Part shown: one piece after another, positions 37,861 through 46,142 of the stretch | How positions within the stretch are numbered: the stretch's first letter is position 1 | Layout: each line of letters begins with the position of its first letter | From: Mesorhizobium sp. | GTDB lineage: Bacteria; Pseudomonadota; Alphaproteobacteria; Rhizobiales; Rhizobiaceae | Direction of reading: 5' to 3' | Length of the DNA: 64,000 nt | Assembly (NCBI GenBank): GCA_019635735.1 | Contig: JAHBYX010000011.1 | Coordinates: forward strand, 62,001 to 126,000 | The notes under the pieces: generated by a model | The model's database searches: none | What the model was told of the DNA's origin: nothing | Seen by the model: the letters and a program-made list of their open reading frames with translations, nothing else | Position numbers and translations under genes: made by a program

Positions 37861-38142
37861 TCAACGTGAGCCTTGTGCCCTGCCCCATATCCAGAGAATG
37901 ACAATCGCGCCGGCGATGGCGACCACGAGATTGCCGAGGAAGCCGTAGAAGACGATGCCGAGCAGGCCGGCGAGGGTTCCGCCGACGAAAGAGCCGGCGA
38001 TGCCGACGAGGATGTTGGTCAAGATGCCGTGGTCACGGTTCATCGTCCGTTCGGCGACGTAGCCGGCCAGGAAGCCGATCAGCAACATGCCGAAGAAGCC
38101 GACGCCCGGCATGCCGAGAATTCCGTAGGTTGGTTCCATCAT
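37861..38142 (-). CDS. GlsB/YeaQ/YmgE family membrane protein (second copy)
   Basis: A 93-residue inner-membrane protein with three hydrophobic segments and the GlsB pattern (GFLAGYVAE, GILTNILVGIAGSFVGGTLAG, LVVAIAGAIVILWIWGRA). It is clearly related to, but quite different from, the next gene at 37504, so the pair is an old duplication rather than a recent one. It begins 28 bases after the lpdA stop and may be co-transcribed with it. No specific function is known. Confidence 0.87.
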   Translation of the reverse strand: MMEPTYGILGMPGVGFFGMLLIGFLAGYVAERTMNRDHGILTNILVGIAGSFVGGTLAGLLGIVFYGFLGNLVVAIAGAIVILWIWGRAQGSR

Positions 38143-38170
38143 GTTGTCCTTTCAGGCACGGCCACGCCGC

Positions 38171-39613
38171 TCAGATGTTCAGCGCCTGGCCGTAAGCATC
38201 GAGAACGCTCTCTTTCAACATTTCCGACAGGGTCGGGTGCGGGAAGATCGTGTGCATCAGCTCTTCCTCGGTCGTCTCCAGGTTCATGGCGACGACGAAG
38301 CCCTGGATGAGCTCGGTGACCTCCGCGCCCACCATGTGCGCGCCCAAGAGCTGGCCGGTCTTCCGGTCGAAGATCGTCTTGACCAACCCCTGGTCTTCGC
38401 CGAGTGCAATCGCCTTGCCGTTGCCCGCGTAGGGGAAGCGGCCAACGCGGATGTCGTAGCCCAATTCCTTGGCCTTGGCCTCGGTGAGGCCGACCGACGC
38501 AACCTGCGGATTGCAGTAGGTGCAACCCGGCACCAGCAGACGGTCTAGCGGATGCGGATGCAGCCCGGCGATCTTCTCAACGCAGACGACGCCCTCGTGC
38601 TCGGCCTTGTGCGCGAGCATCGGCGGGCCGGCGACGTCGCCGATGGCGTAGATGCCGGGCACGCTGGTCCGGCCGTATTCGTCGATCTTGACGATGCCGC
38701 GTTCGATGGCGATGCCGACGGCTTCCAGGCCGATATTCTCGATATTGGCCTGCACGCCGACGGCCGAGATCAGCCGGTCGGCGGTGAGCTTTTCGACCTT
38801 GCCGTCCTTCGTCTCGACGTGAGCGGTAACCGAGTTCGCGCCTTTCTCGACCTTGGTGACTTTCGATTCCATCAGGAACTTCATGCCCTGCTTTTCGAAG
38901 CGCTTCCTGGCGAACCTCGAAATTTCAGCGTCCTCGACCGGCATGACATTGGCCATCAGCTCGACCACCGTCACGTCGACGCCCATCGTGCGGTAGAAGC
39001 TGGCGAACTCGATGCCGATTGCGCCGGAGCCCATTACGATCAATGACCTGGGCATTTCCTTGGGGCTCATCGCCTCGAAGTAGGTCCAGATCAGCTTGCC
39101 GTCGGGCTCGATGCCCGGCAGCGCGCGCGGCCGCGCGCCGGTCGCAACGATGATGTGCTTGGCGCTGTAGGTCCCCTCGCCCTTGGTGTTCTTCGGCGGC
39201 GGCACCTGCGGCTCCATCGGCTTCTTCGTCGTCTTGGCCACGACGATCTCGCCCGGCTTGGTAATCTTCGCCTCGCCCCAGATGACGTCGATCTTGTTCT
39301 TCTTCATCAGGATGCCGACGCCGCCGTTCATGCGCGCCGCGATACCGCGCGAGCGGGCGACGATGGCCGGCAGGTCGGGCGTTGCCTTGCCGTCGATCTT
39401 CACGCCGTAGTCGGAGGAATGCTCGGCATAATGCATGATCTCGGCCGAGCGCAGCAGCGCTTTGGTGGGAATACAGCCCCAGTTGGAGCAGATGCCGGCA
39501 AGATGCTCGCGTTCCACGATTGCCGTCTTCAGTCCAAGCTGCGCGGCGCGGATCGCCGCGACATAGCCGCCGGGCCCGGCGCCGATGATGATCACGTCGT
39601 AGGATTGGGCCAT
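38171..39613 (-). CDS. lpdA: Dihydrolipoyl dehydrogenase (E3)
   Basis: A 480-residue flavoprotein that reoxidises the dihydrolipoyl groups of the pyruvate dehydrogenase complex. The FAD site is IIGAGPGGYVAAIRAAQLG, and the redox disulfide is Cys42-Cys47 in CSNWGCIPTK, a variant of the usual CLNVGCIPSK. The NAD site is GSGAIGIEFASFY, and the C-terminal catalytic His-Glu pair sits in HPHPTLSEMLKE. A small insertion (around KKPMEPQVPPPKNTKGEG, residue 130) is typical of this rhizobial subgroup. Downstream of pdhABC, it belongs to the same unit. Confidence 0.96.
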   Translation of the reverse strand: MAQSYDVIIIGAGPGGYVAAIRAAQLGLKTAIVEREHLAGICSNWGCIPTKALLRSAEIMHYAEHSSDYGVKIDGKATPDLPAIVARSRGIAARMNGGVGILMKKNKIDVIWGEAKITKPGEIVVAKTTKKPMEPQVPPPKNTKGEGTYSAKHIIVATGARPRALPGIEPDGKLIWTYFEAMSPKEMPRSLIVMGSGAIGIEFASFYRTMGVDVTVVELMANVMPVEDAEISRFARKRFEKQGMKFLMESKVTKVEKGANSVTAHVETKDGKVEKLTADRLISAVGVQANIENIGLEAVGIAIERGIVKIDEYGRTSVPGIYAIGDVAGPPMLAHKAEHEGVVCVEKIAGLHPHPLDRLLVPGCTYCNPQVASVGLTEAKAKELGYDIRVGRFPYAGNGKAIALGEDQGLVKTIFDRKTGQLLGAHMVGAEVTELIQGFVVAMNLETTEEELMHTIFPHPTLSEMLKESVLDAYGQALNI

Positions 39614-39622
39614 CTTGATCTC

Positions 39623-40261
39623 CTAAAGTCCCAGCATGACGCGCACGATCGGCTCCACCCCGCGCCCGACGGCGCGCGTGTTGGCCGCGTCGAGATGCAC
39701 GCCGTCGAGCGGCGAGGCCTTCGCCACCGATGCGGCATCGAAGAAACCGCAGCCGGCGAGGTCAGCGAGGTCGGAATAGAGGCTCGCCAGCATCGTCGAC
39801 TGCCCGATACCGCCTTCGAACATGGCGGCGAAGTCCGGATCACCCGTGTCGCACAGCGGCGGCGGAGCGACCAGCAGGATATCGGGCGCATCCTCGCCCA
39901 GCGGATATGCGTGACCTCGCGTGATGTCGATCAGGCGCTGCATGCCCTGCTTGGCCGCGATCGCCCGGCCCGCGATCCACGGCTTCATGTCGTTGGCGCC
40001 GAGGAAGAGGATAAGGAGGTCGATCGGGGAATGCGTTGTGAGGATGGTCGGCAACACGCGCGCGCCGTTGCGGTCTGCCGAGCCGAGATGGTCGTCGAAG
40101 GCGGTGGTGCGGCCGTTCAGCCCTTCGGCGATGACGGTCACGTCGGCGCCGAGCCCGGCCTGCAGAACGCTCGGCCAACGGTTTTCGTAGGCGTGGCGGC
40201 TAGGGCCTTCCGGATCATAGCCCCAGGTGAGCGAATCGCCGTAGCACAGCACGGTCTTCAT
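39623..40261 (-). CDS. SGNH/GDSL-family esterase
   Basis: A 212-residue hydrolase. The catalytic Ser is in block I CYGDSLTWGYDPEG (GDSL), Gly and Asn in GLNGRTT and LGANDMK, and the Asp-His pair in DGVHLD near the C-terminus. These are the four SGNH blocks. The protein resembles cytoplasmic aryl esterases of rhizobia. The ATG at 40261 overlaps the stop of the upstream membrane-protein gene by four bases, so the two are co-translated; both are inserted between pdhC and lpdA. The natural substrate is unknown. Confidence 0.88.
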   Translation of the reverse strand: MKTVLCYGDSLTWGYDPEGPSRHAYENRWPSVLQAGLGADVTVIAEGLNGRTTAFDDHLGSADRNGARVLPTILTTHSPIDLLILFLGANDMKPWIAGRAIAAKQGMQRLIDITRGHAYPLGEDAPDILLVAPPPLCDTGDPDFAAMFEGGIGQSTMLASLYSDLADLAGCGFFDAASVAKASPLDGVHLDAANTRAVGRGVEPIVRVMLGL

Positions 40262-40692
40262 GCGGGCGCTCCCGGACCTCGGCCGAACAGCATCTGCGAG
40301 GCCGCCGGACGCGAGCGCCAGCGGAAGATCAGCCACTGGACGAGCACCACCACCGCGCTGCTGCCAAAGATGCCGACATAGAGTTGGACGCCGCGCCATG
40401 CGGACGCGAGCGTTCCATTGACGAAGAGTTCGAACACTGAAAGTGCGGCGAACAGCACAACCAGCAGCCCGACCATGACCAAGGCTATGCGATCAATTGC
40501 CCGCGCGGGCACCGGCCGGGTCGAGGCGACCAGGAAAAGGACCGCCGCGACCAGCCCTGCGAGCGGGATCGCCATGAAGGCCAGGATGAACGACTCGTCG
40601 CCCCTCGCCCACTCGGCGATCAGGGTCGCCGCCGCCGAGCCGCCTAGCCAGGACAGGATCAACGCGAGGGCGATCGTGACGACGAGGCGCAT
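40258..40692 (-). CDS. Small integral membrane protein (DUF), pdh operon
   Basis: A 144-residue protein with four predicted membrane helices: LVVTIALALILSWLGGSAAA, FILAFMAIPLAGLVAAVLFLVA, IALVMVGLLVVLFAALSVFEL and LYVGIFGSSAVVVLVQWLIF. The C-terminus is basic. I do not recognise a named family. It starts 3 bases after the pdhC stop and its own stop overlaps the SGNH esterase start (ATGA), so it is part of the pdh operon. A role in membrane transport or envelope integrity is possible but unsupported. Confidence 0.7.
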   Translation of the reverse strand: MRLVVTIALALILSWLGGSAAATLIAEWARGDESFILAFMAIPLAGLVAAVLFLVASTRPVPARAIDRIALVMVGLLVVLFAALSVFELFVNGTLASAWRGVQLYVGIFGSSAVVVLVQWLIFRWRSRPAASQMLFGRGPGAPA

Positions 40693-40695
40693 GGC

Positions 40696-42114
40696 CTAGA
40701 CCAGCATCGCCATCGGGTTCTCGATATAGCGCTTGAAGGCGACCGCGAACTCGGCCCCCAGCGCCCCGTCGATGACGCGGTGGTCGAAGGCGAAGGTCGC
40801 CGTCATCACTGTGGCGATGGCGATCTGCTTGTCCTTGACCACCGGCTTCTCGATGCCGGCGCCGATCGAGACGATCGAGGCGTGCGGCGGGTTGATGATC
40901 GAGGTGAAATTCGAGACGCCGAACATGCCGAGGTTCGACACGGCCGTCGAGCCGCCCTGGTATTCCTCGGGCTTCAGCTTCTTGTCGCGGGCGCGCTTGG
41001 CCAAGTCCTTCATCTCGTTGGAGATGACCGACAGCGTCTTTTCTTCCGCCCTGCGCACGATCGGCGTGATCAGCCCGTCAGGGATGGCCACCGCAACACC
41101 GACATCGACATGCTTGTGGAAGACCCGCGCCGTGCTGGTCCACGAGGCGTTCGCCATCGGCACGTCGCGTAGCGCCAGCGCCATCGCCTTGATGATGAAG
41201 TCGTTGACCGACAGCTTGAACGCGGGAACGTCGCCCTTCTCGGTCTTGGTCACCGGCGCCGAGCGGTTAATCTCCTCGCGCAGCTTGAGCAGCGCGTCGA
41301 TGGTGCAGTCCATCGACAGCAGGTAGGCCGGGATCGTCTGGTGCGATTCCGTGAGCCGGCTCGCGATGGTCTTGCGCATGTTGTCGTGCGGCTTGAGCTC
41401 GTAGGAACCTTCGGCGAAGAATTTCAGTACCGCATCATCGGACATGGGCTTGGCTGCGGGCGCGGCGGCGGTCGCCGGAGCCGCCTGCGCGGCAGGGGCG
41501 GAAGCCGGCTTCTTCGCGCCGCCGCCCGCGATGGCCGCCTCGACGTCGGCCTTGACGACCCGGCCGTGCGGACCGGAGCCGGAGACGGCGGAGACGTCGA
41601 CGCCGGCATCCCTGGCGATACGCCGCGCGAGCGGCGAGGCAAATGTGCGCTCGCCATCGCTCCCCTCCTCCTTGCTGGGAGGAGCCGGGGGTGGGGGTGG
41701 TGCCGCCTGCTGAGCCGACGAAGTGGGACCACCCCCCTCCGTCGCCTTCGGCGACACCTCCCCCGCAGGGGGGAAGGAGTCTTGCGCCATATCCTGCTTG
41801 GACTCCGATTTCGCAGCCTCAGCTTTAGCCGGCGCAGCGTCGCCGCCCTTCGCGGCCGCACCCGCATCCTCGCCTTCGCCGGCCAAGATCGCGATCACCG
41901 CGTTGACCTTCACGCCCTCGGTACCCGCGGGCACGACGAGCTTGGCGACCGTGCCCTCGTCGACGGCCTCGACCTCCATCGTCGCCTTGTCGGTCTCGAT
42001 CTCGGCGATCACGTCGCCGGGCGAAACATGATCCCCCTCCTTGACCAGCCACTTGGCAAGATTGCCCTCCTCCATCGTGGGCGAGAGGGCCGGCATGGTG
42101 ATGTTGATGGGCAT
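40696..42114 (-). CDS. pdhC: Pyruvate dehydrogenase E2, dihydrolipoamide acetyltransferase
   Basis: A 472-residue E2 subunit. The lipoyl domain (residues 1-80) is lipoylated at Lys43 (ETDKATMEVE). The E3-binding domain lies at about 153-190 (FASPLARRIARDAGVDVSAVSG), and the catalytic acetyltransferase domain runs from about 215 to 472 with the active-site FDHRVIDGA. The linker at about 112-151 is encoded by a palindromic repeat inserted in frame and reads as a Pro-Gly-Ser-rich segment. The E2 core binds E1 and E3 to form acetyl-CoA. The gene starts at the codon directly after the Uma2-family stop. Confidence 0.97.
   Translation of the reverse strand: MPINITMPALSPTMEEGNLAKWLVKEGDHVSPGDVIAEIETDKATMEVEAVDEGTVAKLVVPAGTEGVKVNAVIAILAGEGEDAGAAAKGGDAAPAKAEAAKSESKQDMAQDSFPPAGEVSPKATEGGGPTSSAQQAAPPPPPAPPSKEEGSDGERTFASPLARRIARDAGVDVSAVSGSGPHGRVVKADVEAAIAGGGAKKPASAPAAQAAPATAAAPAAKPMSDDAVLKFFAEGSYELKPHDNMRKTIASRLTESHQTIPAYLLSMDCTIDALLKLREEINRSAPVTKTEKGDVPAFKLSVNDFIIKAMALALRDVPMANASWTSTARVFHKHVDVGVAVAIPDGLITPIVRRAEEKTLSVISNEMKDLAKRARDKKLKPEEYQGGSTAVSNLGMFGVSNFTSIINPPHASIVSIGAGIEKPVVKDKQIAIATVMTATFAFDHRVIDGALGAEFAVAFKRYIENPMAMLV
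41661..41779 (+). repeat. REP-like palindromic repeat inside the pdhC linker
   Basis: The segment contains three hairpins: CTCCTCC/GGAGGAG (41665-41684), GTCGCC-TTC-GGCGAC (41741-41755) and CCCCC-GCA-GGGGG (41760-41772). It shares the 11-mer CCCCCTCCGTC (41733-41743) and CCTCCCCCG (41757-41765), in the same order, with the repeat at 46874-46929. The composition matches the palindromic repeats scattered through Mesorhizobium and related genomes. It is on the strand opposite to pdhC and its insertion keeps the pdhC frame open. Confidence 0.8.
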
Positions 42115-42729
42115 CTAGCGGTCTCCGGCGTAGTAGGGCGTGGGGTCTTCGTTGAAGCCGAGCGGCGGGTCGAGCGGCCAGAGGTCGGCGAGCGAGAAGG
42201 AAATGGCGTCGAAGGGCGGGGCGCGGACGATGTCGGCGGAGTTCCAGGTTCCTACGTCAGTCCACTTGCCGCTGCTGAGTTCGAAAGTCTCGAGGAGTTG
42301 TAGACGCGGATCGATCAACCAGAGATAGGATACGCCGCCCGTCGCGTAGATGCGCTTCTTGACGCTGCGGTCCCGTTTCTCGGTGGAGGCTGAAAGGACC
42401 TCGCAAATCCAATCCGGTGCAACTTCCAGGTAGTTGCGCTTCGGCACGGCTGACAAGCGCTCGCGACGCCAACCCGCAACGTCCGGCACAAGAATATCCC
42501 CGCCGAACTTGATCTCCGGCTCGACGATGAACACCCAGCCCCCAGGCCCGCCGCGCCCTTTCTGAAACGGCCCCGTCAATTCGTCGACGAGCGAGGTGGC
42601 AGCGGCGCCGTGACGGAAGGACGGACGCGGATGCGTCATCAGTTCGCCATCGATTATCTCCGCCACCAGATGCGGGGGAACCGCTTCAAGGTCGGCATAA
42701 GTAGCGGGGCGTTTCGCGGGTCCAGTCAT
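42115..42729 (-). CDS. Uma2 family (DUF820, restriction-endonuclease-like) protein within the pdh operon
   Basis: A 204-residue protein of the Uma2/DUF820 family, which has a PD-(D/E)XK nuclease fold. The expected elements are present: the N-terminal EIIDGELMTHPRPS, then DILVPDVAGWRRE with the metal-binding Asp, EVAPDWICEVLS with the catalytic Glu, and DRSVKKRIYATGGVSYLWLIDP with the Lys. Uma2 proteins are common in cyanobacteria, often multicopy, and scattered elsewhere; their DNA target and role are unknown. It lies between pdhB (43 bases upstream) and pdhC (0 bases downstream), an unusual position that suggests insertion into the operon. Confidence 0.85.
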   Translation of the reverse strand: MTGPAKRPATYADLEAVPPHLVAEIIDGELMTHPRPSFRHGAAATSLVDELTGPFQKGRGGPGGWVFIVEPEIKFGGDILVPDVAGWRRERLSAVPKRNYLEVAPDWICEVLSASTEKRDRSVKKRIYATGGVSYLWLIDPRLQLLETFELSSGKWTDVGTWNSADIVRAPPFDAISFSLADLWPLDPPLGFNEDPTPYYAGDR

Positions 42730-42772
42730 TCGGGTGTTCCGGCTACCGGCCTTCCGATTCAGGTTAGTGCAG

Positions 42773-44194
42773 TTATCCCCTGTACGTCACAGCCTTCACC
42801 GCCTCGATCACCTCGGCGACGTTCGGCAAAGCGAGCTTCTCGAGGTTGGCGGCGTAGGGCATCGGCACGTCCTTGCCTGCGATGGTGATGACCGGTGCGT
42901 CGAGATAGTCGAAGGCGCGCTGCGACACCTGATTGGCGATGAAGTCGCCGACCGAGGACTGCGGGAAGCCCTCCTCCACCACGACCACCCGGTTGGTTTT
43001 CTTGACCGAGGCGATGACAGTGTCGAGATCCATCGGCCGGATGGTACGCAGGTCGATGATCTCGGCGTCGATGCCGAGCTTGGCGAGTTCCGGCTCGGCC
43101 TTTACCAGATAGGTCATGCCGATGCCGAACGAGACCAGAGTCACGTCGGCCCCCTTCTTGTGGATGCGCGCCTTGCCGATCGGCAGGACGAAATCGTCGA
43201 GCTTCGGCACGTCGAACGTCTGGCCGTAGAGAATCTCGTTCTCGAGGAAGATCACCGGGTTCGGGTCGCGGATCGCGGCCTTGAGCAAGCCCTTGGCGTC
43301 GGCGGCCGTGTAGGGCTGGATTACCTTCAAACCCGGCACATGGCTGTACCAGGCGGCATAGTCCTGGCTGTGCTGGGCTGCGACGCGGGCGGCCGCGCCA
43401 TTGGGGCCGCGGAAGACGATGGGCGCGCCCATCTGGCCGCCGGACATGTAGAGCGTCTTGGCGGCCGAATTGATGATCTGGTCGATCGCCTGCATGGCGA
43501 AATTGAAGGTCATGAATTCCACGATCGGCTTGAGGCCCGCCATCGCCGCGCCGACGCCGACGCCGGCGAAGCCGTGCTCGGTGATGGGGGTGTCGACGAC
43601 CCGCTTGGCGCCGAACTCCTGCAGCAGCCCTTGCGTGATCTTGTAGGCACCCTGGTACTCAGCGACCTCCTCGCCCATGATGAAGACGTCGGCGTCGCGG
43701 CGCATCTCCTCGGCCATGGCGTCGCGCAGCGCTTCGCGCACGGTGGTCGGGACCATCTCGGTGCCGGTCGGAATGTCGGGGTCGGAAGCAGCTTCGGCCT
43801 TGGGCGCGGCCGGAACCTTCGTTGCGTCCTTTGCAGCCGATGGCTCATCCGTCGCCTCGCGAGCCTTGCCGCCGGCATCGTCGGCGGGCGCCGCTTCGGC
43901 CTTTGCCTCGGCCCTGGCGGGCTGAGCCGCGCCGATGTCGCCTTTGCTCTCGCCCTCCTGCAGGAGCACCGCGATCGGCGTGTTGACCTTGACGCCCTCG
44001 GTGCCGGCGGCGATCAGGATCTTGCCGAGCGTCCCCTCGTCGACGGCCTCGACTTCCATCGTCGCCTTGTCGGTTTCGATTTCGGCGATGACGTCGCCGG
44101 GGGCGATCTTGTCGCCTTCCTGCTTCAGCCATTTGGCCAGATTGCCCTCCTCCATGGTCGGCGAGAGAGCGGGCATCAGAATTTCGATCGGCAT
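42773..44194 (-). CDS. pdhB: Pyruvate dehydrogenase E1 beta subunit with N-terminal lipoyl domain
   Basis: A 473-residue protein. Residues 1-80 are a lipoyl domain nearly identical to that of pdhC, lipoylated at Lys43, followed by an Ala-Pro-Lys linker (about 85-140). The transketolase-like E1-beta domain begins at about 145 (TTVREALRDAMAEEMRRD) and includes GEEVAEYQGAYKITQGL, TPITEHGFAGVGVGAAMAGLKP and the C-terminal transketolase domain. With PdhA it decarboxylates pyruvate and reductively acetylates lipoyl groups. The extra lipoyl domain is normal for Rhizobiales. ATG at 44194 (MPIEILMPALS) is the family start. Confidence 0.96.
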   Translation of the reverse strand: MPIEILMPALSPTMEEGNLAKWLKQEGDKIAPGDVIAEIETDKATMEVEAVDEGTLGKILIAAGTEGVKVNTPIAVLLQEGESKGDIGAAQPARAEAKAEAAPADDAGGKAREATDEPSAAKDATKVPAAPKAEAASDPDIPTGTEMVPTTVREALRDAMAEEMRRDADVFIMGEEVAEYQGAYKITQGLLQEFGAKRVVDTPITEHGFAGVGVGAAMAGLKPIVEFMTFNFAMQAIDQIINSAAKTLYMSGGQMGAPIVFRGPNGAAARVAAQHSQDYAAWYSHVPGLKVIQPYTAADAKGLLKAAIRDPNPVIFLENEILYGQTFDVPKLDDFVLPIGKARIHKKGADVTLVSFGIGMTYLVKAEPELAKLGIDAEIIDLRTIRPMDLDTVIASVKKTNRVVVVEEGFPQSSVGDFIANQVSQRAFDYLDAPVITIAGKDVPMPYAANLEKLALPNVAEVIEAVKAVTYRG

Positions 44195-44210
44195 CAGGGT
44201 CTCCAGGAGT

Positions 44211-44495
44211 TCAGCCGGATGCGGCGGTGTTGGGGGCGAGTGCAAACGTCGCGGTGATGGCGGCGAGCACGCATGCGAAGAAGACGAGAAAGGCCTTGCG
44301 GTAACGGGCGATCGGCGCGCGGGCCGCGGCACCGATGCGACCTTCGATGGCGGCGAAGCGCCACCAGCCGAAGTCCATCAGCGTCGCGAAACGACCGCCA
44401 GACGGGGCCTGGCCGACGAGCGACACGGCGCTCGCCACTGCGACGAGCCAGGAGGCGGCGGCCAGACCGGCGAGGAGAACGAGAAACGCCGGCAC
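44211..44495 (-). CDS. Small membrane protein between pdhA and pdhB
   Basis: A 94-residue protein with two strong hydrophobic segments, near the N-terminus (LVLLAGLAAASWLVAVASAVSL) and the C-terminus (FLVFFACVLAAITATFALA), separated by a basic loop (AAARAPIARYRKA). The N-terminal start MPAFLVLLAGL is typical of small membrane proteins seen at this site in rhizobial pdh operons. It begins 15 bases after pdhA and ends 16 bases before pdhB. Function is unknown. Confidence 0.7.
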   Translation of the reverse strand: MPAFLVLLAGLAAASWLVAVASAVSLVGQAPSGGRFATLMDFGWWRFAAIEGRIGAAARAPIARYRKAFLVFFACVLAAITATFALAPNTAASG

Positions 44496-44510
44496 GGCGC
44501 GCTCCCCCGC

Positions 44511-45557
44511 TCAGGCTTCGACGTAGATGTCTGTGTAGAGCTCGGACACATCCGGCTCCGGATCCGACTGCGCGAAATCGGCCGCATCAGCGACGATGTC
44601 GCGCACCTCCTTGTCGATGGCCTTGAGATCGTCCTCGGACGCCCACTTCTTGTCCGTCAGCCGCGCCTTCAGCTGCTCGATCGGGTCGTGCTCCGAGCGC
44701 ATCTTCTGCACTTCGTCCTTGGAGCGGTATTTGGCCGGGTCGGACATCGAGTGGCCGCGATAGCGGTAGGTCTGCATCTCGAGGATGATGGGACCCTTGC
44801 CGGAGCGGCACCAGTCGGTGGCGAGATCCGCGGCGGATTTCACCGCGCGCACGTCCATGCCGTCGACCTGGATGCCGGGGATGCGGAAGGAAATGCCGCG
44901 ATGCGAGAAATCCGTTTCGGCGGAGGAGCGGTGAACGGCCGTGCCCATCGCATAGCGATTGTTCTCGATGACGTAGATCACCGGCAGCTTCCACAGCGAG
45001 GCCATGTTGAAGCTCTCGTAGACCTGGCCCTGGTTGGCCGCGCCGTCGCCGAAGAAGGTCAGGCAGACATTGCCGTTCTCACGGTACTTGTTGGCGAAGG
45101 CGAGGCCGGTTCCGAGCGACACCTGCGCGCCGACGATGCCGTGACCGCCGTAGAAATTTTTCTCCTTGGAGAACATGTGCATCGAGCCGCCCTTGCCCTT
45201 GGACAGCCCGCCACGGCGGCCCGTCAGCTCGGCCATGACGCCGCGCGGCGACAGGTCCATCGCCAGCATGTGGCCGTGGTCGCGATAGGCGGTGATCATC
45301 TGGTCGCCCTCGACGAGCGCCATCTTCAGGCCGGTGACGACCGCCTCCTGGCCGATATAGAGATGGCAAAAGCCGCCGATGAAGCCCATGCCGTAAAGCT
45401 GGCCTGCCTTCTCCTCGAACCGGCGGATGAGCAGCATGTCGCGATAGGCGCGAAGCTCGTCGTCCTTCTTGAAATCCGCCGGCTTCGGCGCCTTCAGCTG
45501 GGGCAGACCGGAGTCGGATTTGGGTTTCGCGGGGGCTTTGCGGGCAGCCACGGCCAT
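44511..45557 (-). CDS. pdhA: Pyruvate dehydrogenase E1 alpha subunit
   Basis: A 348-residue E1-alpha with the thiamine-pyrophosphate motif FFGDGAANQGQVYESFNMASLWKLPVIYVIENN (the GDG...NN boundary), the HGIVGAQ loop and GHSMSDPAKYR with the phosphorylation-loop-like region. It binds TPP and decarboxylates pyruvate together with PdhB. The ATG at 45557 is preceded by CAGGGAG. The 176-base gap upstream, to ftsB, is AT-rich and should contain the promoter of the pdh operon; ftsB reads in the same direction. Confidence 0.96.
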   Translation of the reverse strand: MAVAARKAPAKPKSDSGLPQLKAPKPADFKKDDELRAYRDMLLIRRFEEKAGQLYGMGFIGGFCHLYIGQEAVVTGLKMALVEGDQMITAYRDHGHMLAMDLSPRGVMAELTGRRGGLSKGKGGSMHMFSKEKNFYGGHGIVGAQVSLGTGLAFANKYRENGNVCLTFFGDGAANQGQVYESFNMASLWKLPVIYVIENNRYAMGTAVHRSSAETDFSHRGISFRIPGIQVDGMDVRAVKSAADLATDWCRSGKGPIILEMQTYRYRGHSMSDPAKYRSKDEVQKMRSEHDPIEQLKARLTDKKWASEDDLKAIDKEVRDIVADAADFAQSDPEPDVSELYTDIYVEA

Positions 45558-45733
45558 CGGTCACTCCCTGTTGCTGTCTCTTGACGGACACGGCGGAAGC
45601 AACTCGCCGGCCACTCCCATTGCCGAAAAACCTAGCACGGAGCAGCGCGTTCGGCCATGCCTAAAAACGCATGACAGACATGATACGAAATCGCTGAATT
45701 TGCTGACTTATTCGCGAATTAACTCGTATTCAG

Positions 45734-46060
45734 TTAATGCGATGTCTGGCCGGATCTGATGATGGTGACTTCGTCCTTGGCGGTCAGATTGAGCGCCCGA
45801 CGCGCCTGTTCGTCCAGCATATCGCGCTCGATCGTGCCGTCCTGCAGCAGAAGCACGCGACCCTCGAGCGCTTGTCTCTCGTTGCGCAGGCCCGCGAGTT
45901 TCGCCTCGAGTTCGGCCTTACGGTCGACAAGCTGGTAGCTGGAAAGGATGCCGAATTCGCCGTGCCAGGCGTGGAAGCCGAAATAGGACAGGAAGACGGA
46001 GGCGAGCGCCGGCACGATCAGGGCACCGCTGCGCCGCTTCTTCCTCTGTTTGGTCCACAT
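45734..46060 (-). CDS. ftsB: Septum formation initiator (FtsB/DivIC-like)
   Basis: A 108-residue bitopic membrane protein: short basic cytoplasmic N-terminus (WTKQRKKRRSG), one transmembrane helix (residues about 14-34), then a coiled coil (LVDRKAELEAKLAGLRNERQALEGRVLLLQ) and a C-terminal hydrophilic tail. This is the FtsB/DivIC family, part of the FtsQLB complex that activates septal peptidoglycan synthesis. It is upstream of pdhA in Rhizobiales, as here; the enolase gene that often precedes it is not adjacent, its place being taken by the urea transporter genes. Confidence 0.9.
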   Translation of the reverse strand: MWTKQRKKRRSGALIVPALASVFLSYFGFHAWHGEFGILSSYQLVDRKAELEAKLAGLRNERQALEGRVLLLQDGTIERDMLDEQARRALNLTAKDEVTIIRSGQTSH

Positions 46061-46142
46061 GCCGCGACTCCACGCTACGCCGTCGCCGACAGGATGGACC
46101 TGCCATGCTTAAGGCGCGGTTACCGGAACCGTGCGGCCACGC

